A stretch of 64,000 nt of DNA, taken from positions 1-64,000 of the forward strand of contig PLYR01000020.1 in assembly GCA_003153435.1 (NCBI GenBank), read 5' to 3'. The notes beneath the pieces were generated by a model. That model made no database searches. It was not told where the DNA came from and was given only the letters and a program-made list of their open reading frames with translations. Shown here in pieces: positions 39,620 to 47,205 of this stretch. Position numbers and translations under genes: made by a program. Position 1 is the stretch's first letter, and each line of letters begins with the position of its first letter. This stretch comes from Bacteroidota bacterium (GTDB taxonomy: Bacteria; Bacteroidota; Bacteroidia; Palsa-965).

Positions 39620-41581
39620 ATGAAACTGTCTATCATTATTGTGAATTATAATGTCGAGCATTTCCTCGAGCAATGTCTCCATTCGGTACGTAAGGCTTGC
39701 AAAAATATAACTGCTGAAATATTTGTAGTAGACAACAATTCCGTGGATGGCTCCATCCACATGCTTCAGCAGAAATTTCCGGAAGTAAGAGTCATTGCCA
39801 ATAAAAAAAACCTGGGCTTCTCCTTCGCAAACAATCAGGCCATGAAGATGGCTACCGGTGAATACTTTCTACTGCTCAATCCGGATACTGTTGTGGAAGA
39901 AGACACGTTCGAAAAAATCATTCCTTTTATGGACAGTCACCCGGAAGCAGGGGGACTAGGTGTTAAAATGCTTGACGGAAAAGGAAACTTCCTCCCTGAA
40001 TCCAAGCGGGGACTACCCACACCCATGGTAGCCTTCTGCAAAATATTTGGACTGGCAAGTATCTTTCCCCGGTCAAGACTCTTCGGCCGGTATCATATGG
40101 GTTTTCTGGATAAAAACACGACCAGTGAAATAGAGATACTCTCCGGAGCATTTATGCTCATGCGTAAATCAGTCCTGGATAAGGTGGGCCTTCTGGATGA
40201 GGATTTCTTTATGTATGGGGAAGATATAGACCTCTCTTATCGTATTATCAAAGGAGGATTTAAAAATTATTACTTCCCGGAAACGAGGATTATCCATTAC
40301 AAAGGAGAAAGCACTAAAAAATCGAGTGTGAATTATGTCTTTGTATTTTACAATGCCATGATCATCTTTGCCCGGAAGCATTTTTCCCAGCAAAATGCAA
40401 AGATGTTTTCTCTGCTCATCAACATGGCCATCTATCTGAGAGCAGGCACGGCTTTGATCTTCCGTTTCATCCAGAAAATGTTCCTCCCCTTCCTCGATGC
40501 GGCTTTGATCCTGGTCGGTTTGTTTTTAATCAAAGATTATTACGGTCATTACATCAAATATTCGGAAGGTGATTATTATTCTTCCCGTCTGATCTCCGTA
40601 GCTTTCCCTTCCTACGTTTTCGTTTGGCTTTTCACCGTTTACTTAAGCGGTGGCTATGACAAGCCTGTAAGACTCTGGAAATTGTTTCGGGGAGTTGCGG
40701 TAGGTACCGGAATTATTCTGATGGTCTACGCCCTTCTGCCGGAAGCCTACCGTTTCTCCCGAGCGCTTATTCTGATTGGATCGGGATGGGCACTTCTCGG
40801 TCTCACCCTCATCCGGATCTTTATGAACCTGATCCGATATAAACGCTTTTCGTTTGCCACCTCTGTTCTGCGGAGGATTGCTATCATCGGCGAACCCGAT
40901 GAGTGTAACCGGGTGAATGCGCTGCTCAAGCAAACATCTGTTAATACCGGCTTCGTTGGGTTTGTAGGAACCAACGGGCATTCTGAAACAGCCGAAAATT
41001 ACATTGGTAGATTTGAGCAGCTACGGGAAATCATTTCCATCTATAAAATAGACGAAGTTATTTTTTGTGCCAAAGACCTCAGTTCTCAGAAAATTATTGA
41101 TCAGATGCTCGAACTGGGCCCCGGTGAAACAGACTTTAAGATTGCGCCACCCGAAAGCTTTTCGATCATCGGAAGTAATTCTATCGATACCGCCGGCGAC
41201 CTCTATGTCATTGACATCAATTCCATCACCAAAGCCGCCAACAGACGCAAAAAGCGGGTGCTTGACCTCTTGCTCTGTGGAGCTTTAACTTGTCTTTCCC
41301 CCATTCTCATATTTGCTCAGAAAAAACCTTTCGGATTTATTGGAAATATTTTAGCGGTGCTGATTGGTAGAAAATCATGGATCGGTTATTCTACCGGGTC
41401 CGACAAACTAAGTCCTCATCTTCCTTCCATCCGCAGCGGAGTGCTGAGTCCGGCCTCCATCTTCAAAGTAAAAGAGCTCGATGCAGAGACTCTTCGCAGG
41501 CTGAATATGGTCTATGCCAAAGACTACAGAGCATGGAACGATCTGCTCATTATTTGGAAGAATCTTTCCAGATTGGGGTAG
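39620..41581 (+). CDS. GT2 glycosyltransferase fused to a degenerate polyprenyl-phosphate sugar transferase-like module
   Basis: N-terminal GT2 (MKLSIIIVNYNVEHFLEQCLHSV...ANNQAMKMATGEYFLLLNPDTVVEED), TM segments, Rossmann-like RRIAIIGEPDE, C-terminal KKRVLDLLLCGALTCLSPILIF...YRAWNDLLIIWKNLSRL. Confidence 0.8.
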   Translation: MKLSIIIVNYNVEHFLEQCLHSVRKACKNITAEIFVVDNNSVDGSIHMLQQKFPEVRVIANKKNLGFSFANNQAMKMATGEYFLLLNPDTVVEEDTFEKIIPFMDSHPEAGGLGVKMLDGKGNFLPESKRGLPTPMVAFCKIFGLASIFPRSRLFGRYHMGFLDKNTTSEIEILSGAFMLMRKSVLDKVGLLDEDFFMYGEDIDLSYRIIKGGFKNYYFPETRIIHYKGESTKKSSVNYVFVFYNAMIIFARKHFSQQNAKMFSLLINMAIYLRAGTALIFRFIQKMFLPFLDAALILVGLFLIKDYYGHYIKYSEGDYYSSRLISVAFPSYVFVWLFTVYLSGGYDKPVRLWKLFRGVAVGTGIILMVYALLPEAYRFSRALILIGSGWALLGLTLIRIFMNLIRYKRFSFATSVLRRIAIIGEPDECNRVNALLKQTSVNTGFVGFVGTNGHSETAENYIGRFEQLREIISIYKIDEVIFCAKDLSSQKIIDQMLELGPGETDFKIAPPESFSIIGSNSIDTAGDLYVIDINSITKAANRRKKRVLDLLLCGALTCLSPILIFAQKKPFGFIGNILAVLIGRKSWIGYSTGSDKLSPHLPSIRSGVLSPASIFKVKELDAETLRRLNMVYAKDYRAWNDLLIIWKNLSRLG

Positions 41582-41599
41582 TGTGGTTTTCAAAACTTG

Positions 41600-42085
41600 A
41601 GTAGGAACTTCTACTACTACAGGGCAAAAAGATCAAACTCCTGAAGGAATTTATACTATGTTCGAGCAAAAAGGCCAAACTCCTGCAGGAATTTCTACTT
41701 TGTTCGAGCAAAAAGACCAAACTCCAGTAGAAATTTCTACTTTGTTCGAGCAAAAAGACCAAACTGCTGCAGGAAATTATACAATTGCAGAGCAAAAAGA
41801 CCAAACTCCAGTAGGAATTTCTACTTTGTTCGAGCAAAAAGACCAAGTCGCTACAGGAGTTGCCACTATTGTCGAGCAAAAAGTCCAAATTACTGGAGGA
41901 GTTTATACTTTTCGTGCAGGAACTACTACTATTGTTGAGCAAAAAGTCCAAACAGTTGCAGGAATTGATACTATTGTCGAGCAAAAAGACCAAATCGGAG
42001 TAGTAGCTGAAACTATTGTCGGGCAAAAGACCAAACCCTCACAAGAATTGCAGATTTTGTCTAGGAAAAAGATCAAATCATCATA
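41600..42085. repeat. 42-bp direct tandem-repeat array, ~11 units, degenerate at both ends
   Basis: Unit anchors (first base of GAGCAAAAAG or equivalent) at 41622, 41664, 41706, 41748, 41790, 41832, 41874, 41937, 41979, 42021 and ~42062; consensus GAGCAAAAAGACCAAACTCCTGCAGGAATTTCTACTTTGTTC. Confidence 0.97.
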
Positions 42086-42100
42086 ACTGGAGGGATTTAA

Positions 42101-42127
42101 TGCAATAAGATTGCATCAGTTTTTATA
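42101..42127 (+). terminator. Weak candidate terminator downstream of the repeat array
   Basis: TGCAAT-AAG-ATTGCA perfect 6-bp stem, then TCAGTTTTTA; AT-rich and short. Confidence 0.3.
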
Positions 42128-42203
42128 AAAATTAGCAGAAACTCCAGTATAAAACACGCTTCCATTCAAGGTTCAATTCACGGATCGGTGATGTCTCAAA
42201 GAA

Positions 42204-43349
42204 TTATTGAAAAACAACCTCCACTCTTCTATTTGCTGCCCTGCCTTCTTCTGTGTCATTCGAACTGATAGGCTGTGTCATTCCCATCCCCAGACTTTCA
42301 ATCCGTTCTTCTCCTATTCCATGATCTATGAGATAACCCTCTACTGCTTTTGCACGTGCAAGAGAAAGTAAACGGTTGTGTTCTGCTGTTCCTTGATTAT
42401 CGGTATGACCTGTAATCGTAAGCTTCAGCTTCGGGTGCTGTTTTAAAAAACCTGCCAGTTTGTCCAACTCCATATCAGACGCCGGGAGCAGCATCGCCTG
42501 ATCGGTATTGAAATATATATTCTTTAAAATAAATTTCTTGTTTACATCGAAAGCTTCCTGCTTGATGTCTTTCTTCACCACCGAATCACGGGCCTGGAGC
42601 GGAAGGGTAAAATCTATATTACAAAGTGTTGAATCCTGTTGGTTTACCTGGTCAACCACTCCAACATCATCCATATAATAATAGGCTTCCGGCAGGCTCA
42701 CCGGAAAAGGGTTATCCTCCGACTTAGGAACAATCTTATGAACCGTATGTTTATCATTATTAAAATTCCCGATCACCATAAAACGCTCTCCGCCTTCAGC
42801 TGTATAGATCCATGAAATCTCTTTCCACAATCCTTCTTCCCGAATCGGTTCATCAGCCTGGTAACGAAGCTGTGGAATCTGTTTCAGAACTTTATCATCC
42901 TCACTCTTCACGACGAAACGGCTAAAAAGCACATCTATATTAGAAGTGGTATACTCTGAACTCTGAGCCAGACTCACATGCAACTGCACACAATACCGGT
43001 GACCTTTGATCATTCTCTCTTTCAAAGGAACTTCCAGATATTCCCGGTAATCATTCATCTTATGGGCATTGAGATAACAGATAATACCTACATATCCTTT
43101 ACCCGTTCTGGGTTCATGTTTACCAAGCATATTTTCGGGAACACTGCATGGCATCTTTGCACAGCTATTGTAATAATCGGCGCTTCCCATCGTAGGTTGA
43201 AACCAATCATTCAGTCCTTCCAGTTTGTATTGAGTAATAATCAAAGGGCATTGGGAATAATCTTCGAAACTGGGGTTTGGCACCAGATTTTGGGCTCCGA
43301 GAACAGAGGTACAAAAGGCTGACAAAAAAGCTATTTTTCTGTAATTCAT
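42204..43349 (-). CDS. OmpA family peptidoglycan-binding outer-membrane protein
   Basis: C-terminal LTITGHTDNQGTAEHNRLLSLARAKAVEGYLIDHGIGEERIESLGMGMTQP. Confidence 0.92.
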   Translation of the reverse strand: MNYRKIAFLSAFCTSVLGAQNLVPNPSFEDYSQCPLIITQYKLEGLNDWFQPTMGSADYYNSCAKMPCSVPENMLGKHEPRTGKGYVGIICYLNAHKMNDYREYLEVPLKERMIKGHRYCVQLHVSLAQSSEYTTSNIDVLFSRFVVKSEDDKVLKQIPQLRYQADEPIREEGLWKEISWIYTAEGGERFMVIGNFNNDKHTVHKIVPKSEDNPFPVSLPEAYYYMDDVGVVDQVNQQDSTLCNIDFTLPLQARDSVVKKDIKQEAFDVNKKFILKNIYFNTDQAMLLPASDMELDKLAGFLKQHPKLKLTITGHTDNQGTAEHNRLLSLARAKAVEGYLIDHGIGEERIESLGMGMTQPISSNDTEEGRAANRRVEVVFQ

Positions 43350-43470
43350 TATACGAATCGGTTAATCATACTCGCCCCTTGAGAAAGACCCAAACTCCTT
43401 TTTCAGGGGATAGGACTGGCCGAAATTAAAGAAAATCCGTAAATGCCTGTCAATCACCTCAAAAGCATCG

Positions 43471-43500
43471 TTGTTTTTCGGAAATAATCCCTTATTTTTG
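43471..43500 (+). promoter_or_regulatory. Bacteroidota-type promoter upstream of the E2 gene
   Basis: TTG (43471-43473), 19-bp spacer, TATTTTTG (43493-43500). Confidence 0.6.
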
Positions 43501-43578
43501 CAAACACATAAATATATACCTGCTTGAACGAATTGTTGACTGAATTCTCTTGAAGCAATATAAAAAAATCTATTCCTG

Positions 43579-44892
43579 ATGTCAGAGTTAGAATTGATCA
43601 TGCCAAAAATGGGTGAGAGTGTTGCAGAAGCAACGATCATCAAGTGGCTAAAGAAAGAAGGCGATAAAGTAGCTATGGATGAGGCTGTTCTGGAAATAGC
43701 GACTGACAAGGTAGATTCTGAAATTCCTTCTCCTCATGCCGGCATTCTTACAAAAATACTTTTTAAAGAGGGGGATGTCGTACAGGTAGGAAAAGCGGTG
43801 GCTATGATCAGCTCAGAAGTTAGCGTAAATGGCAAATCAACAGATACAGCTGCTGCTCCGGTAAAATCAGAATCGGTACATGCAGAAGCAAAAAAAACAC
43901 CCGTGTCCGCCGGAGTGGAAATGGTCAAATCAGGGGCATCCGGAAAATTCTATTCCCCCTTGGTACGAAGTATTGCCAAACAGGAAGGGATCAGTATTCA
44001 TGAACTTGAATCTATAACCGGTACCGGTTTGCTGGGAAGGGTGACCAAGAATGATATCCTGGCTTATCTGCCTATGAAAGGCAAAGGCGGAGCAGGGAAA
44101 ACCACCCAGCCTGAAAAGACCTTTCAAAATCCAAGCACCTCAAATGGTTCCTCCCATGCCAAGCCCACAATTTCAGTAGGTGCCGGAGATGAAATTATTG
44201 AAATGGACCGGATGCGTAAGCTCATTGCCGACCACATGGTCATGAGCAAACATACCTCCCCTCATGTTACTTCCTTCGTAGAAGCAGATGTAACCAATAT
44301 GGTGCTCTGGAGAGATAAAGTCAAAGGACCTTTCGAAAAAAGAGAAGGCGAAAAGCTCACCTTTACTCCTATCCTTATAGAAGCTCTGGTGAAAGCCATC
44401 AAAGACTTTCCGATGATTAATATCTCCCTGGATGGAACGACCATCATTAAACGGAAACATATCAATATTGGCATGGCAACAGCTTTGCCAAGCGGAAATC
44501 TGATTGTTCCCGTCATCAAAGATGCTGATCAGCTGAACCTGACCGGACTGACCAAGGCTGTAAACGATCTCGCTTTCAGAGCACGGAACAACAAACTGGT
44601 TCCGGATGATATTTCCGGAGGAACCTATACTATTTCAAATGTCGGGTCTTTTGGTAATGTCATGGGCACCCCGATTATTAATCAGCCCCAGGTTGCAATC
44701 ATGGCTGTTGGAGTCATCAAGAAAAAGCCGGCGGTTATTGAAACACCTTCCGGAGACCTTATCGGCATCAGACACTTTATGTTCCTCTCTCACTCCTATG
44801 ATCACCGGGTGGTAGATGGATCTTTGGGTGGACAGTTTGTGAGAAGAGTGGCCGATTACCTGGAACAATTTGATATGAACAGAGCATTTTAA
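43579..44892 (+). CDS. 2-oxo acid dehydrogenase E2 component (dihydrolipoamide acyltransferase)
   Basis: Lipoyl domain ATDKVDSEIP, E3-binding domain (YSPLVRSIAKQEGISIHELESITGTGLLGRVTKNDIL), catalytic SHSYDHRVVDG. Confidence 0.96.
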   Translation: MSELELIMPKMGESVAEATIIKWLKKEGDKVAMDEAVLEIATDKVDSEIPSPHAGILTKILFKEGDVVQVGKAVAMISSEVSVNGKSTDTAAAPVKSESVHAEAKKTPVSAGVEMVKSGASGKFYSPLVRSIAKQEGISIHELESITGTGLLGRVTKNDILAYLPMKGKGGAGKTTQPEKTFQNPSTSNGSSHAKPTISVGAGDEIIEMDRMRKLIADHMVMSKHTSPHVTSFVEADVTNMVLWRDKVKGPFEKREGEKLTFTPILIEALVKAIKDFPMINISLDGTTIIKRKHINIGMATALPSGNLIVPVIKDADQLNLTGLTKAVNDLAFRARNNKLVPDDISGGTYTISNVGSFGNVMGTPIINQPQVAIMAVGVIKKKPAVIETPSGDLIGIRHFMFLSHSYDHRVVDGSLGGQFVRRVADYLEQFDMNRAF

Positions 44893-44935
44893 GAGGGGAT
44901 AGAAGATATTACCATTAAACTCCCAATCCAAACTG

Positions 44936-46996
44936 ATGAAAAAAATTTATCTGTTCCTTCTCCTCTCTGCATTCACGACCACTTTATTCTGCCAGCAAAA
45001 AGAAAGCGCCGCACTTAAAAAAAAGTTCGAGGAAGCGGAAGCTCTCTTCAATAAGGATCTCTTTACGATGGCCATTCCGGTTTACCAAACTGTATCCAAT
45101 GGAGATACCGGAAATTACAATGTGCTGTATAAGCTTGGTGTTTGTTATCTCAATTCAGCCAATGAAAAACCTCGTGCTCAGGAATATCTTGAAAAAGCAA
45201 GCAAGCGGGTTTCGGCGAAATGTGATGAAAGTGTTTTTAAAGAAAAAAATGCTCCGGTGATCACTTGGTTTTATCTGGGGAAAGCCCAACACTTCAACTA
45301 TAAGTTTGATGATGCTTTAGCTTCCTTCGAAAAATTCAGGACCTTCCTAGCTCCTTCCGATGCTGAACTGACCAGGCTGACCAGTCAGGCTGAAGACTGG
45401 TGCAAGAACGGAAAGACCCTCATCCTTTCCCCGGTTAACATGAAAGTTGAAAATTTAGGCCCAGGTATAAACACCCAGTATCCTGAATACTCCCCGGTGG
45501 TGACAGCGGATGAAAGCCAGCTTTTCTTTACTTCCAGAAGACCAACGACCACCGGAGGAAAAATAGATACCCGCGACAATATGTATTTCGAAGATATCTA
45601 CTCCGCCACCAAGACAGATAGTGGCTGGGGACATGTACAAAACCTCGGAGCTCCTATCAATACTGATGGACACGATGCAACCATTGGTATCTCCGTTGAC
45701 GGACAAAGACTTTTTATGTACCGTGATGATAATGGCGATGGAAATATTTATACCAGCGATCTGCTGGGTGACAAATGGAGTGCTCCGGTAAAACTGAATG
45801 AATATATTAACTCCAATAAGTGGGAAGGATCAGTAAGTGTCAGCGCTGACGGGAATACCCTTTATTTTTCCAGCGAAAGAGAAGGGGGGTTTGGAGGGAA
45901 GGATATTTATAAAAGCCGGAAGCTTCCTAACGGAACCTGGGGACGAGCCATCAATATGGGACCCAATATCAATACCCCTTTCGATGATGATGCTCCATTT
46001 ATGCACCCTGATGGAGTAACACTCTACTTCAGTTCACAAGGTCATTCCAGCATGGGTGGCTTCGATATTTTTTATGTCACACTCAACGACAGCGGAAACT
46101 GGTCTAAGCCTGTTAACATGGGTTATCCGGTAAATACAACAGATGACGACATTTTCTATTTCCCCACCGCCGACAATAAAAGAGCTTATTACTCTTCTTT
46201 CCGCAGCGATGGTAATGGTGAAAAAGATATTTACATGCTTACCCTGCCCGAAAAAGCTGAAGCACCACTGGCTGTTTATACCGGTGAAATTACAAGCCTG
46301 ATGGGAGGAGTACCCGAAGGGGCTACCATTACCGTAAAAGACAATGCTACTGGAGAAGTGGTGGGAATATATACCCCTAACTCTTCCACCGGTAAATACC
46401 TGTTTATTCTGCCTCCCGGAAAGAATTACAATATTGCTTATGAAGCAGAAGGCTATCTCTTTCAATCGGAGAACCTCGACGTAAAAGACAGCAGCTCCTA
46501 CCGTGTGATTCATAAGGCAGTGGATCTGATGCCACTCCGTGTTGGAGAGAGGACTACTCTTAAGAATGTATTTTTTTCCAGCGGTTCTGCTGAGCTTAAA
46601 CCTGAATCAAGGACAGAGCTTGACAAACTCGTAGCTCTTATGAAAAAACATTCCAAGATCACGGTCCGAATTAACGGTCACACAGACTTGCAGGGGGCGG
46701 AGGAGATGAATATGAAGCTTTCTCAAAAAAGAGCTGAATCTGTGAAAGAGTACCTGATCAAAGAAGGAGGAATAGCCGAAGAACGTATCGTAGCGCTTGG
46801 TTTCGGCCCGCATGATCCGGTTGCTATTAATAAAAACCCCAATGGAAGCTGGAACAGAGCTGGTATGACACTGAACAGGAGGATTGAGTTCGAAATCCTG
46901 AGCCTGGATGGGAAAGTGGCAGGGAAAAATGAGGAAATAAAGGTTCCGGAAGAGTTAAAACCGAAGGATAAAGAGAAGGAAAAGGATAAAAAATAA
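44936..46996 (+). CDS. PorE-like protein: TPR + PD40 propeller + CRD-like + OmpA C-terminal domain
   Basis: TPR, PD40 blades (SADGNTLYFSSEREGGFGGKDIY), carboxypeptidase-regulatory-like segment (GATITVKDNATGEVVGIYTPNSSTGKYLFILPPGKNY), OmpA domain (RINGHTDLQGAEEMNMKLSQKRAESV). Confidence 0.9.
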   Translation: MKKIYLFLLLSAFTTTLFCQQKESAALKKKFEEAEALFNKDLFTMAIPVYQTVSNGDTGNYNVLYKLGVCYLNSANEKPRAQEYLEKASKRVSAKCDESVFKEKNAPVITWFYLGKAQHFNYKFDDALASFEKFRTFLAPSDAELTRLTSQAEDWCKNGKTLILSPVNMKVENLGPGINTQYPEYSPVVTADESQLFFTSRRPTTTGGKIDTRDNMYFEDIYSATKTDSGWGHVQNLGAPINTDGHDATIGISVDGQRLFMYRDDNGDGNIYTSDLLGDKWSAPVKLNEYINSNKWEGSVSVSADGNTLYFSSEREGGFGGKDIYKSRKLPNGTWGRAINMGPNINTPFDDDAPFMHPDGVTLYFSSQGHSSMGGFDIFYVTLNDSGNWSKPVNMGYPVNTTDDDIFYFPTADNKRAYYSSFRSDGNGEKDIYMLTLPEKAEAPLAVYTGEITSLMGGVPEGATITVKDNATGEVVGIYTPNSSTGKYLFILPPGKNYNIAYEAEGYLFQSENLDVKDSSSYRVIHKAVDLMPLRVGERTTLKNVFFSSGSAELKPESRTELDKLVALMKKHSKITVRINGHTDLQGAEEMNMKLSQKRAESVKEYLIKEGGIAEERIVALGFGPHDPVAINKNPNGSWNRAGMTLNRRIEFEILSLDGKVAGKNEEIKVPEELKPKDKEKEKDKK

Positions 46997-47205
46997 ATAA
47001 ATCCTGAAATCGACCTCGGGCTCCTGTAAAATGATAAAAGAATATAAGAATATCTTGAATGGCATTAGAAAATCCATGGCTGTTAGGTAATTAATCTTAC
47101 TTTTGTCCGTATTTTTGGCTGATTTCAATCTTAGCCCAGGAGCCTTATTTATTCGATCAACTATTTTTGCATGAAGTTCATTTTAAGTTCTTTAATATCA
47201 ATCCT

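Noticed and set aside
41600-42085. CRISPR array, including resemblance of AATTTCTACT to the Cas12a direct-repeat stem
   Set aside because: The whole 42-bp unit recurs, with no unique spacers; the matching GTAGA arm needed for a Cas12a repeat hairpin is absent after AATTTCTACTTT; no cas genes in the window.
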